From NCBI GenBank assembly GCA_963666535.1, contig OY762913.1, forward strand, positions 3,162,001-3,226,000: a stretch of 64,000 nucleotides of DNA. The letters are read 5' to 3'. Below are positions 26,703-34,919 of the stretch, one piece after another. Numbering within the stretch: the first letter of the stretch is position 1; every line of letters starts with the position of its first letter. The DNA is from G963666535 sp963666535 (GTDB taxonomy: Bacteria; Bacillota; Clostridia; Oscillospirales; Oscillospiraceae). The notes under the pieces were generated by a model. It was not told where the DNA came from. It did not search any database and was given only the letters and a program-made list of their open reading frames with translations. The position numbers and the translations under genes are program-made.

Positions 26703-26724
26703 ATGGTTAGCAAAAACTAACCAT
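26703..26724 (+). promoter_or_regulatory. Inverted repeat between feoA2 and feoB
   Basis: ATGGTTAG-CAAAAA-CTAACCAT, perfect 8-bp arms, with the same TTAG/CTAA half-sites as the iron boxes upstream of feoA. It may be an internal DtxR-like operator or a small hairpin tuning feoB. Confidence 0.5.
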
Positions 26725-26745
26725 CCGTGTCAGGAGGAAATCGCA

Positions 26746-28932
26746 ATGGGTATTAAAATTGCACTTGCCGGAAACCCCAACTGTGGCAAAACCACCATGT
26801 TTAATGATTTGACCGGCTCCGCCCAGTATGTCGGCAATTGGCCGGGGGTAACGGTGGAAAAGAAAGAGGGGAAACTCAAGGGTCACAAGGATGTTGTGAT
26901 CCAAGACCTTCCCGGGATTTACTCGCTCTCGCCCTATACGTTGGAGGAGGTCGTGGCACGCGGCTATCTGGTCAGCGAAAAGCCGGATGCCCTCATCAAC
27001 ATCATTGACGGCACAAATATTGAGCGTAATCTGTATCTGACCACCCAGCTCATTGAGCTGGGCATCCCCGTGGTCGTGGCGGTCAACATGATTGATTTGG
27101 TGCGGAAAAACGGGGATACCATCGACCTGAAAAAGCTGGGTGAGGCACTGGGCTGCGAAGTCGTGGAAACCGCTGCACTCAAGGGGGAGGGCTCACTGAC
27201 GGTGGCCGAAAAGGCTGCGGCCCTGGCCCAAAGGCAAACCCCCGTCAACATGCCCTCTGTTTTCAATGGCAGTGTAGAGCACGCAATCGCCCACATTGAG
27301 GAGTCCATTGAGACAATGGTTTCTGCGCGCTATCTGCGCTGGTATGCGATCAAGCTGTTCGAACGCGACGAGAAGGTCCTACTGGAGCTGAACCTTCCAA
27401 AGCCGCTGGCGGAACATTTGGAGGAGCACATCACGGCCTGCGAGGCGGAATTGGGCGATGACGCCGAGTCTATTATCACCAACCAGCGCTATGCCTATAT
27501 CTCCAAATTGGTTGGTTCGGCAGTAAAAAAGAAAACTCGAACCGGCGGCACAACGTCGGATCAGATCGACCGGGTGGTGACAAACCGCATCCTAGCTCTG
27601 CCCATCTTCGCGGCCATTATGTTTTTCGTGTACTACATATCAGTCACCACCATCGGTACTCTTTTCACCGATTTCACCAACGACACCCTCTTTGGCGAGT
27701 GGATTGTTCCCGCCGCCCAAAGCTTCTTTGAACATATGGGAACCGCCGCCTGGCTTACCGGGCTGATCGTGAACGGCATCATCGGCGGCGTTGGCGCAGT
27801 GCTGGGCTTTGTGCCGCAGATGTTGGTGCTGTTTCTGCTGCTGTCCATTCTGGAGGACGTGGGCTACATGGCGCGTGTTGCGTTTATTATGGACAGAATT
27901 TTCCGTAAATTCGGGCTGTCCGGCAAAAGCTTTATCCCCATGCTGATCGGCTCGGGCTGTTCTGTCCCTGGCATCATGGCCAGCCGCACCATTGAAAACG
28001 AGCGGGATCGCCGCATGACGATTATGACCACTTCCTTCATTCCCTGCGGTGCCAAAATGCCCATTGTGGCGCTGATCGCAAGCGCTCTGTTCGGGGGCTC
28101 GGCCTGGGTGGCGGCGTCAGCCTATTTTATTGGTGTTGCGGCGGTGATCATCTCGGGCATTATTCTGAAAAAGACCAAGCATTTTGCCGGAGAGGCCGCT
28201 CCCTTTGTCATGGAGCTGCCGGCCTACCACGTTCCTTCCGCTGGCAATGTCCTCCGTTCCACATGGGAGCGCGGCTGGTCGTTCATTAAGCGCGCGGGCA
28301 CGGTGATCCTGGTCGCGTCGGTCATCATCTGGTTCACTTCCAGTTTTACTTTCTCGTCTGGACTGCACATGGTGGCGGACATGAACGACAGCATGCTTGC
28401 CTCAATCGGGAATGCGGTCGCCCCCCTCTTTGCCCCCCTCGGCTTCGGCACATGGCAAGCCACGGTGGCAACGGTTATGGGCCTGGTCGCCAAGGAGGAA
28501 GTCGTGGGCGTGTTTGGCGTGCTCTCGTCGATCGGTGACGCCGACCTTGCCTTCGAGCTGGTGGATGCGGCAGACTCCGCAGGGCTGTCCCCCATCGCGG
28601 CGCTCTTCGGCGGCAGCGGATTGGCGGCATTTTCCTTCCTTCTGTTTAATCTGCTTTGTGCCCCTTGCTTTGCTGCCATGGGTGCGATCAAGCGAGAGAT
28701 GAACAGCGCCAAGTGGACGTGGGCTGCCATCGGCTATCTCTGCGTGTTCGCCTACTGCATCTCCCTGATCGTCTATCAGCTGGGCCTGCTCTTTACCGGC
28801 GGCGGCTTCACCATTGCTACGGCGATCGCCGTTCTGGTCCTGGCAGCCCTTGTATATCTCCTTGTCCGCAGGAACAAGTACGACGGCGCTGCTGGTGTAA
28901 AAAACCGCAAGGAGGTGGCGGTCCATGCTTAA
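26746..28932 (+). CDS. feoB: Ferrous iron transport protein B
   Basis: Main ferrous iron permease of the cell membrane. The 728-aa protein has an N-terminal G domain with GNPNCGKTTMFN (G1, residues 9-20), DLPGIYSL (G3) and VNMID (G4), a helical linker, then two Gate repeats with SGCSVPGIMASRT and CGAKMPIVALIA, and about eight to ten membrane helices. It is translated from ATG 26746 with AGGAGG at eight bases. The end overlaps the start of the small Cys-rich membrane protein by 8 bp. Regulation by iron follows from the upstream boxes. Confidence 0.96.
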   Translation: MGIKIALAGNPNCGKTTMFNDLTGSAQYVGNWPGVTVEKKEGKLKGHKDVVIQDLPGIYSLSPYTLEEVVARGYLVSEKPDALINIIDGTNIERNLYLTTQLIELGIPVVVAVNMIDLVRKNGDTIDLKKLGEALGCEVVETAALKGEGSLTVAEKAAALAQRQTPVNMPSVFNGSVEHAIAHIEESIETMVSARYLRWYAIKLFERDEKVLLELNLPKPLAEHLEEHITACEAELGDDAESIITNQRYAYISKLVGSAVKKKTRTGGTTSDQIDRVVTNRILALPIFAAIMFFVYYISVTTIGTLFTDFTNDTLFGEWIVPAAQSFFEHMGTAAWLTGLIVNGIIGGVGAVLGFVPQMLVLFLLLSILEDVGYMARVAFIMDRIFRKFGLSGKSFIPMLIGSGCSVPGIMASRTIENERDRRMTIMTTSFIPCGAKMPIVALIASALFGGSAWVAASAYFIGVAAVIISGIILKKTKHFAGEAAPFVMELPAYHVPSAGNVLRSTWERGWSFIKRAGTVILVASVIIWFTSSFTFSSGLHMVADMNDSMLASIGNAVAPLFAPLGFGTWQATVATVMGLVAKEEVVGVFGVLSSIGDADLAFELVDAADSAGLSPIAALFGGSGLAAFSFLLFNLLCAPCFAAMGAIKREMNSAKWTWAAIGYLCVFAYCISLIVYQLGLLFTGGGFTIATAIAVLVLAALVYLLVRRNKYDGAAGVKNRKEVAVHA

Positions 28933-29095
28933 CTGGCTATCCGAGAATTTGGCTACCATTCTTGTTGGCGCCGTTACCTTCGCCATCGTGGGGGCCGTGG
29001 TGATCAAGCTGATCCGCGATCAGAAAAATCACAAAAGCTCGTGTGGCTGCGGCTGCGCCAATTGTCCCAGCGCAGGAATGTGCCACGACAAATAG
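28925..29095 (+). CDS. FeoB-associated Cys-rich membrane protein
   Basis: A 56-aa protein with one N-terminal membrane helix (about residues 8-28) and a C-terminal cysteine cluster (SCGCGCANCPSAGMC). This matches the small FeoB-associated family found after feoB in Firmicutes; a role in metal or redox sensing, like FeoC, is assumed but unproven. AGGAGG lies 7 bases before the ATG, inside the feoB end. Confidence 0.88.
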   Translation: MLNWLSENLATILVGAVTFAIVGAVVIKLIRDQKNHKSSCGCGCANCPSAGMCHDK

Positions 29096-29114
29096 AGGCA
29101 GACAACATGGATCT

Positions 29115-29150
29115 AAACGCGTGCGCTGGAACCCTCCGGCGCACGCGTTT
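29115..29150 (+). terminator. Hairpin after the feo operon (first)
   Basis: 12-bp arms AAACGCGTGCGC and GCGCACGCGTTT with a 12-base loop, 20 bases after the last feo stop. A pyrimidine-rich tail follows. Confidence 0.65.
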
Positions 29151-29168
29151 CCTGTTCTAAGGACAAAC

Positions 29169-29211
29169 AGCAGCAGACCACCTCCTCTTAAAAAGGAAAC
29201 GGTCTGCTGCT
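29169..29211 (+). terminator. Hairpin after the feo operon (second)
   Basis: 11-bp arms AGCAGCAGACC and GGTCTGCTGCT, followed by TTATCGTTT. Tandem with the hairpin at 29115, giving a double terminator. Confidence 0.65.
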
Positions 29212-29286
29212 TTATCGTTTCAAAGAACGGATGGCTGCCCGACATGGTCAAAATCCTTGTCTTACAGGTCGGCGCAGAGAAACTGT

Positions 29287-29802
29287 CTACTGCGGAGCGC
29301 CTTGTTGATTGGTGAACTTTAATAATTCAGCAATCGCACTCGTATCCAGCCCGGGCAGCATCGCCCAAGCACGCCCACTCTCATTGTCCCCGTTTTCCAT
29401 CATCCTATCATCTGGATAGAATGTGAGTATCTGCTGAAGCAAATTGCACAGTTGTGACACCGGGAAGCATTCGAACCCAACACCGGGAGGTCCCGGAGGG
29501 CCTTCAGGACCAGGACACCCCGGAGGGCCAGGAGGGCCGGCAGGACCCGGGCACCCCGGAGGGCCGGGAGGGCCGGCAGGACCCGGGCACCCCGGAGGGC
29601 CAGGAGGGCCGGCAGGACCCGGGCACCCCGGAGGGCCGGGACAACCAGGCACGCCGGGAATCCCAGGCCATCCGGGAGGGCCCGGAGGGCCTGGAGGGCC
29701 AACCCAGCACCACTGAGGGTTACAGGAACGATGAGGTGACAAGTCGCAATGACTGCCACGAATGATCTTCATGGGCGGATCAACATAATCCTTGTCTTGC
29801 AT
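29287..29802 (-). CDS. Collagen-like protein with periodic cysteines
   Basis: A 171-aa protein with an N-terminal Cys/His/Trp-rich head (1-34), 24 uninterrupted Gly-X-Y triplets (35-106, about 29485-29700) and a non-collagen C-terminal domain (107-171, FECFPVSQLCNLL...). The triplets are Pro-rich; within them GCPGPAGPPGPP recurs every 12 residues, with Cys at 54, 60, 72, 84 and 96. There is no signal peptide. In Bacilli and Clostridia such short collagen-like proteins are often spore-surface filaments, with a C-terminal trimerisation domain; that role is inferred here. AGAAAGGA lies about nine bases before the ATG. Confidence 0.85.
   Translation of the reverse strand: MQDKDYVDPPMKIIRGSHCDLSPHRSCNPQWCWVGPPGPPGPPGWPGIPGVPGCPGPPGCPGPAGPPGPPGCPGPAGPPGPPGCPGPAGPPGPPGCPGPEGPPGPPGVGFECFPVSQLCNLLQQILTFYPDDRMMENGDNESGRAWAMLPGLDTSAIAELLKFTNQQGAPQ
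29485..29628 (-). repeat. 36-base tandem repeat in the collagen-like gene
   Basis: Four near-identical 36-base units encode GCPGPAGPPGPP (the last has Glu for Ala). Such a tract can expand or shrink by slippage, so the length probably varies between strains. Confidence 0.85.
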
Positions 29803-29887
29803 TAAACTATTATCCTTTCTAAGGATTAGGGCAGGTAGTGCCCCTAAAATAGTCTATGCATTTCCCGCACCGCAGTGCATGACAGCC

Positions 29888-31630
29888 TTAGTTGTAAAAC
29901 GACTTTTTGCCGCTGTCCTTCCGGAATCCCTGACTGGATTTGCCCCTATATTTATTGATGGAAGGCTTGCGTGCAGGCCTGCGGGGGCTGCCTGCCGTCT
30001 CCGCCAAAGGCTCGGTATGGGCGGGCTTTCCGCAGATCTTACAGCCAATCATCGCCTGCACCACCTCGTCAAGCCGGTCAGGCGGAATCTCCACGATGGT
30101 GTGATCCTGGGCAATATGGATGGCACCGATTTCGGAGCCGGACAAACCGCTGCGCTCCGTCAGTGCGCCCACGATGTGGTTGGGCGCCACACGGCTGGAT
30201 GCGCCGATGTCGATCAGCAGCTCACCGCCCACGCCGCCGGTACGGGTGCGCTCCCGACTGCGTTTTTGGGGGGCGCGGTCTCCTCCACGTTCAGGCTCTG
30301 CATTTCTCCGGGGGGAAACGTGGATATGGGCAATCGCAGGAACGTCCTGCTTAAACTGCATTTGAAGGGCGGCGGCGGCAATCTCCTCCGCCGTGTGCCC
30401 ATTGTCCATCAGCTTTTTGACCATATCATGGTAGTTCCCGGCAATCTCCCCCGCCAGTGCGGTTTCCACGATATTGAGATTGTGGTCGCGGTCATTTCGC
30501 TCAATATCGGACGCTGTGGGAAGCTCCTCCCGCACAAGACTTGCCTTGGTGCGTTTGGCCAGGGTCTGAAGCTGAAAGATCTGCCGCTTGCCGCAGCAAA
30601 GAGAGATTGCTTTGCCCGATTTACCGGCGCGGCCGGTTCGGCCGATGCGGTGAACGTAATACTCCGCAACCTTGGGCAGATCGAAATTAATGACATAGTC
30701 GATATCATTGACGTCAATGCCCCGGGCGGCTACATCGGTGGCAACCAGCACAGACAGCTTCCCCTTTTTAAAGCCGTTCATCACGCTGGTGCGCTGGGAT
30801 TGCTTCATATCGCCATGGAGTCCCTCAGAGGGGAATCCGTGTTCATCCAACAGCTGCACCAGCTCATCCACCATGGTCTTGGTATTGGAAAAAATGATGG
30901 CACGGGTCGGTCTATGATAGCGCAGCAGCAAAAGCAGGGCATCCTGTTTGCGTCCGGCGGGCACGTCCACATAGGTCTGGCTGATGTCCAGGTCGGTTTG
31001 GTTCTGACTCATCTCCACCAAATGGGGGTCGTTCTGGAACTGATGGGCCAGCGCCATGATCGCCGGCGGCATGGTTGCGGAGAAAAGGACGATCTGGCGG
31101 GTGGCGGAAACGTCCTGCAGAATGGTTTCCACATCCTCCTTAAAGCCCATGTTGAGCATCTCGTCCGCCTCATCGAGAATGATCATCTTCAAGTGATCCA
31201 GCTTCAGGGTCTTGCGGCGCATGTGATCCATGATGCGCCCCGGCGTGCCTACCACAATATTGGCTCGGCGCAGCCCAACAAACTGGCGTTCCATGCTTGC
31301 GCCGCCGTAGACGTCCACGGTGCGAATACCAGGGATATGTTTGGACAGCTTTCGCAGCTCATCCCCCGCCTGCTGACACAGCTCCCGCGTGGGGCTAAGA
31401 ATCAGCACCTGAACGTCAGGCGCTGACCTGTCAACGCATTCTATCGCGGGGATACCGAAGGCGACGGTTTTACCCGAGCCCGTTTGGGAGCGGGCGATCA
31501 CGTCCACACCGGTACGAATCACGGGAATTGCCTCGGACTGGATCGGGGTAGACACATGGAATCCCATCTCGTCAATGGCGGATTGGAGTTCAGGGGAAAG
31601 ACCCAGCTCCGAAAATGGCAAATTTATCAT
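29888..31630 (-). CDS. DEAD-box ATP-dependent RNA helicase (DeaD/CsdA type)
   Basis: Unwinds structured RNA in ribosome assembly and RNA decay, often cold-induced. The product is about 580 aa. Motifs in order: Q motif (TPIQSEAIP), I ARSQTGSGKT, Ia PTRELCQQ, II DEADEML, III SATMP, then the C-terminal helicase domain with VATDVAARGIDV and HRIGRTGRAG. A DbpA-like RNA-binding domain follows (about 475-555, LLIDIGASSRVAPNHIVGAL). The C-terminal tail is Lys/Arg-rich. ATG 31630 has GTGAGGA at about six bases and is preferred over an in-frame upstream start. Confidence 0.93.
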   Translation of the reverse strand: MINLPFSELGLSPELQSAIDEMGFHVSTPIQSEAIPVIRTGVDVIARSQTGSGKTVAFGIPAIECVDRSAPDVQVLILSPTRELCQQAGDELRKLSKHIPGIRTVDVYGGASMERQFVGLRRANIVVGTPGRIMDHMRRKTLKLDHLKMIILDEADEMLNMGFKEDVETILQDVSATRQIVLFSATMPPAIMALAHQFQNDPHLVEMSQNQTDLDISQTYVDVPAGRKQDALLLLLRYHRPTRAIIFSNTKTMVDELVQLLDEHGFPSEGLHGDMKQSQRTSVMNGFKKGKLSVLVATDVAARGIDVNDIDYVINFDLPKVAEYYVHRIGRTGRAGKSGKAISLCCGKRQIFQLQTLAKRTKASLVREELPTASDIERNDRDHNLNIVETALAGEIAGNYHDMVKKLMDNGHTAEEIAAAALQMQFKQDVPAIAHIHVSPRRNAEPERGGDRAPQKRSRERTRTGGVGGELLIDIGASSRVAPNHIVGALTERSGLSGSEIGAIHIAQDHTIVEIPPDRLDEVVQAMIGCKICGKPAHTEPLAETAGSPRRPARKPSINKYRGKSSQGFRKDSGKKSFYN

Positions 31631-31659
31631 ATTGTTCCTCACTTTTTTACATGCAAACG

Positions 31660-31687
31660 AAAAGACGAGGATCACTCCTCGTCTTTT
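31660..31687 (-). terminator. Hairpin between the ferredoxin gene and the helicase gene
   Basis: Perfect 12-bp stem AAAAGACGAGGA with TCCTCGTCTTTT and loop TCAC, about 30 bases upstream of the helicase start. It may terminate the upstream operon or act in the helicase leader, as leaders of cold-shock helicase genes are often structured. Confidence 0.65.
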
Positions 31688-31853
31688 GAAACAGGCTTAT
31701 CGCTTACTTATATCACAGATAGCTTGTCTTGTCAAGCATATTTGAAACATTCTGTGTATCCTTGCATGTGCCTTCCGCCCCGCCATGGCACGGCAAGCAT
31801 AGCTGCGCGTCTTATGCTGGTTGTATCGTTTGTGCAACGGTTTCCTGCGCTCC

Positions 31854-32255
31854 TTATTCGTAACGCAGAAATTGAGCGTATTCCTTTTGGGGCGGAAATG
31901 TGATCGCGCCCGCGGGACACTTTGACATGCAGTTCGAACAGAGGATCACGCACTGGGTGGGGCGCGCCACCACAGGCTTACCATCCTGCCAGTCGTAGAC
32001 CTTGTGGGGACAGAACTGATAGCATACCTTGCAGCCGACACAGAGATCAGTGGATACAGTGGGGTTCCACGCGATCTCGTCTCTGGGTTTTGCCAGCACC
32101 AGCCGACGGGCGCAGCTTTCGTAGGTGCTTTTCAGCTCGTATTCCCCAGCGTCCGGGCGATCGAGCAGTACCTGAATTCGGGCCCGCATCTCTTTCGGCA
32201 TATCGCTCATCAGCATCCTTGTCAGGCCGCCCAAATACATTTCTTTGATCTCCAT
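31854..32255 (-). CDS. Ferredoxin-like protein with two [4Fe-4S] motifs
   Basis: A 133-aa soluble protein. The N-terminal half (1-68) has no domain I recognise (MEIKEMYLGGLTRMLMSDM). The C-terminal half has two cluster motifs: CVGCKVCYQFCP and, after a spacer, CVILCSNCMSKCP. It probably passes electrons to a partner enzyme. It lies 74 bp after the COG0523 GTPase on the same strand and probably belongs to the UroD-thioredoxin operon, where it may serve corrinoid or thiol reduction (inference). Confidence 0.85.
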   Translation of the reverse strand: MEIKEMYLGGLTRMLMSDMPKEMRARIQVLLDRPDAGEYELKSTYESCARRLVLAKPRDEIAWNPTVSTDLCVGCKVCYQFCPHKVYDWQDGKPVVARPTQCVILCSNCMSKCPAGAITFPPQKEYAQFLRYE

Positions 32256-32329
32256 ATGATCGCTTCCCTTGCCTTACTATGTTGTTTTACCCCAAGTGCC
32301 AGTTTCCAAGTTTGCCGGCAAGAAGCTGT

Positions 32330-33250
32330 CTATTCCGAAACGAAGTGCACCAAATTGGGATACCACTCCATCGCTTTCTGGATGCTTTTCCGGGCGGACA
32401 GTCCCTGCCCATAGAGAACGACGATATGGTTTCCCGTCACATCCGATTCCGGACAGGGCGTTACCTGCACCAGGTTCCCCACGCAGTTGACCAGAAACGC
32501 ACCGTTCGCCAGCCGGAGAAAACCCTTTACGCGATAGGTATCCTCTGCAAACATCTGCACAAATTTCCCCACCTCATAGGCCGAGAGCGTATCCGCAACC
32601 TCCAGCGTCAAACTGCGCAGACTCACGTCCGCGGTGTGGATTCCCTCCTGAACCGTGCCGGAAATGGTGGGATTGAGCAGCAGCCCGGTATCTTCCGGCA
32701 GCGCCCCAAAGCTGGTGGGGATGATGGGGATATCCGGCCGCTGGGCGTGGACAATGGCTTCTGTTTCTGCCCGCTGTTCCGGTGTCGCCAAATCCAGCTT
32801 GTTCAGGACAATCACATCACTGATGGACAATTGCTTTTTGCAGGGGCGAGCGGTGGCGTAAACCTTGGGGAAACGCACCGCATCCACAAGGCAAATGCAC
32901 CCCTTGTACTCCACCCGGGAAAACGCCGGGGTTTCCATCAACAGCTTTCGGATCCCCGTGGGGTCGGACAGGCCAGATGCCTCTACGATCACGGTGTCCG
33001 GTGCCTGTTCCAGAATGTGTTCCATCTCCTCCTCGAACTGGTCGAAACGGCAGGAGCAGAAAATAGAGCCGCCTGTGATCTCCCGCAGGGCCACGCCTAA
33101 CTCGGACAAAAGCGTTCCGTCCACGCCCTCCTTGCCAAATTCATTGACAAGGAGGGCCAGCTTTTCCGCCCGGAAGAGACGGAAGAAATTTTTTAAAAAG
33201 GTGGTCTTTCCGGCACCGAGAAATCCGGTAATGAGATACAGCCGGGTCAT
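32330..33250 (-). CDS. COG0523 (CobW/P47K) G3E-family GTPase
   Basis: Metallochaperone-type GTPase, 306 aa. The N-terminal P-loop is GFLGAGKTT (residues 9-17), the switch region VNEFGKEGVDG follows, and the metal-binding motif is ITGGSIFCSCRFD (Cys65, Cys67), a variant of the CxCC found in this family. NKLD gives the G4 motif, and a CobW C-terminal domain follows. It overlaps the UroD-thioredoxin gene by 4 bp (ATGA), strong evidence for a shared function such as inserting Zn or handling a corrinoid for the methyltransferase. The metal is unknown. Confidence 0.9.
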   Translation of the reverse strand: MTRLYLITGFLGAGKTTFLKNFFRLFRAEKLALLVNEFGKEGVDGTLLSELGVALREITGGSIFCSCRFDQFEEEMEHILEQAPDTVIVEASGLSDPTGIRKLLMETPAFSRVEYKGCICLVDAVRFPKVYATARPCKKQLSISDVIVLNKLDLATPEQRAETEAIVHAQRPDIPIIPTSFGALPEDTGLLLNPTISGTVQEGIHTADVSLRSLTLEVADTLSAYEVGKFVQMFAEDTYRVKGFLRLANGAFLVNCVGNLVQVTPCPESDVTGNHIVVLYGQGLSARKSIQKAMEWYPNLVHFVSE

Positions 33251-34620
33251 TTTTTCAGCGCCTCAATGGCCTCATTGATAGAAGCAGCCAGCTCTTCACT
33301 GTTGGGGATGATGGACTTATACTTCAGCTCGCCGTTAATATACAGCGAGGGCAGATTCGGCACGCCCATCTTCACGCAGCGGGCAATGTTTTCCATCTCG
33401 GTGTACTTATATTCCACCATATCAATGGCGTCACCGAAGGTCGCCTTGGCCACGTTGGCGGCACCCATCATATAGGTGCAGGCGGCGCAGGTGGCGGAGT
33501 CCAGAGTAAACACTTCCATCAAAGGCTTCTGGAGATTTGCATAATCAGGCAAAACCACGCCAGAGGTGTCAATGTCCTCTTTCTTGTAGTTTTTCAGGAT
33601 CTCACGGACAGTCGCCTCTTCCTGAACCGCTTGGGCAGCACCGATGGTGTTTTCAATCGGCACGTCATAGGGCATGTCGCAGCCGGGTGCCACAAACAGG
33701 TTGCGGCGGTCATCTACGCTGTCCAGCTCGTCAATGACAGCCTTCATGTTGTCCTGCTGGGTGCCGTGGAGCATGACAATGGTCAGCTGAATGTTGCCCC
33801 CGATGGCGATGTTATACTGGTCGGTAACCTTTTTGGCGGCGGCAAGGTTCACATTCTCATCGATAGAGATGCTGTCCGGCCCCGTTTTACACATATTTTC
33901 AATGTTGCGGGTCGCATCGCCGCAGACAAAGAAGGCGGAGTACACACCCAGCTTGCGAATGTGGTCAAACATATCGGTGTAGGGCTTTGTGATAAATGCT
34001 TCAAAGTGGTCGGTGGAAATCTGGGAGATGAGCGGATCGACGATGGCGATGATGTCCATGCCGGCTTCGACATAGTAATCCGCCATCTTCTTGACGACCT
34101 TGTTGCAGAACTCGATGAGCTTCTCCACGTACTCCTCATCATCGTACATATCATAGAACAGATCGTTGCCGCGCAAATGAGACGCCAGGGTGAAGGGGCC
34201 GCAGATCAAGCCGTACAAAGCGGTGGTGTCGCCCACAGCCTTCTTCATCCGGCCCATCACATCCAGTGCCATGGGAATACGGCCGCTCTCCTTGGTGGGA
34301 ATGGTGCAGTCGCAGGGGATCGTGGCCTCGTCAGCCAAGGGATGGGACGCGACAGAGGGTGGCGCCTTGGGTGCCCACACCAGGTCGCAGCCCAGGCACT
34401 CGGCCTCGATCTGCAGGTCAAACAGGACGGGCTGACCCGAGGGGCGGTAGATCTTGTTGACCTCCATCAGGGCCTCAAAGCACTTATCGGCGTCGCTGAG
34501 CATCTCGGTGGCGTCATAGCCCACAAGTTTGCCGGAGTGGACGCCGGCGAAGGGGACCCAAGGCACCTGCTCGGTGGCCTCATGGCGGAGACATTTAAAC
34601 AGTTCTTCTTTGCGATTCAT
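33247..34620 (-). CDS. UroD-type methyltransferase fused to a thioredoxin-like domain
   Basis: A 457-aa protein. Residues 1 to about 345 form a uroporphyrinogen-decarboxylase-fold domain of the cobamide methyltransferase type (MtaA/CmuA relatives). A C-terminal thioredoxin-like domain follows (about 370-457) with a CAAC active-site pair (Cys378, Cys381) and a cis-Pro loop GVPNLPSLYING. The Zn-site motif of MtaA-type enzymes is H-x-C...C; here Cys233 (FVCGD) and Cys314 (PGCDMP) are kept but the His position is Phe231, so zinc binding or reaction may differ. It leads an operon with the COG0523 GTPase (4-bp overlap) and the ferredoxin, and is divergent to the PocR/AraC regulator. The substrate is unknown. 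Confidence 0.85.
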   Translation of the reverse strand: MNRKEELFKCLRHEATEQVPWVPFAGVHSGKLVGYDATEMLSDADKCFEALMEVNKIYRPSGQPVLFDLQIEAECLGCDLVWAPKAPPSVASHPLADEATIPCDCTIPTKESGRIPMALDVMGRMKKAVGDTTALYGLICGPFTLASHLRGNDLFYDMYDDEEYVEKLIEFCNKVVKKMADYYVEAGMDIIAIVDPLISQISTDHFEAFITKPYTDMFDHIRKLGVYSAFFVCGDATRNIENMCKTGPDSISIDENVNLAAAKKVTDQYNIAIGGNIQLTIVMLHGTQQDNMKAVIDELDSVDDRRNLFVAPGCDMPYDVPIENTIGAAQAVQEEATVREILKNYKKEDIDTSGVVLPDYANLQKPLMEVFTLDSATCAACTYMMGAANVAKATFGDAIDMVEYKYTEMENIARCVKMGVPNLPSLYINGELKYKSIIPNSEELAASINEAIEALKK

Positions 34621-34919
34621 TATCGTAATCCTCCTCTGTTATAAGTTGGTAATCCATGAAAATCTTCAGGGGGGTGATCTCTTGTTCCTGCTAAAATTGT
34701 ACTGGATTCCCCTCCCGTTGTATATCAACATTTTTCGAATACTTTTAAAATCTTTTGTTAAATATCGATTATTTTAATAATGTTTTTAGTTATCGCCCCA
34801 TTTAAAAGGATAAATCAATAAATATTTTAATATTCTGTTAATATTTTAATATTTTGCTTGTATTGTCCGCAAAAAATTCTTATAATAATAGTAAAATCCA
34901 CAGAAAACGGAGTGACCGA
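34621..34919. promoter_or_regulatory. Divergent promoter region of UroD-thioredoxin and pocR
   Basis: AT-rich and without a gene. On the plus strand TTGTAT (34858-34863), 17 bp, TATAAT (34881-34886) drives the regulator gene. Around 34810-34856 the tracts AATATTTTAATATT and TTAATATTTTAATATT form a direct repeat that could bind the regulator. No clear minus-strand pair was found for the methyltransferase operon, which fits activator control. Confidence 0.6.

Noticed and set aside
29485..29628. Short tandem repeats as a CRISPR array
   Set aside because: The units are contiguous 36-base coding repeats with no spacers.
29444..29765. Plus-strand Gly/Pro-rich frames that look like a second collagen
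   Set aside because: They mirror the repeats of the minus-strand collagen-like gene. Only the minus-strand frame has flanking domains and a ribosome site.
29792..31426. A plus-strand frame of about 540 codons
   Set aside because: It lies antisense to the DEAD-box helicase, which has all helicase motifs.
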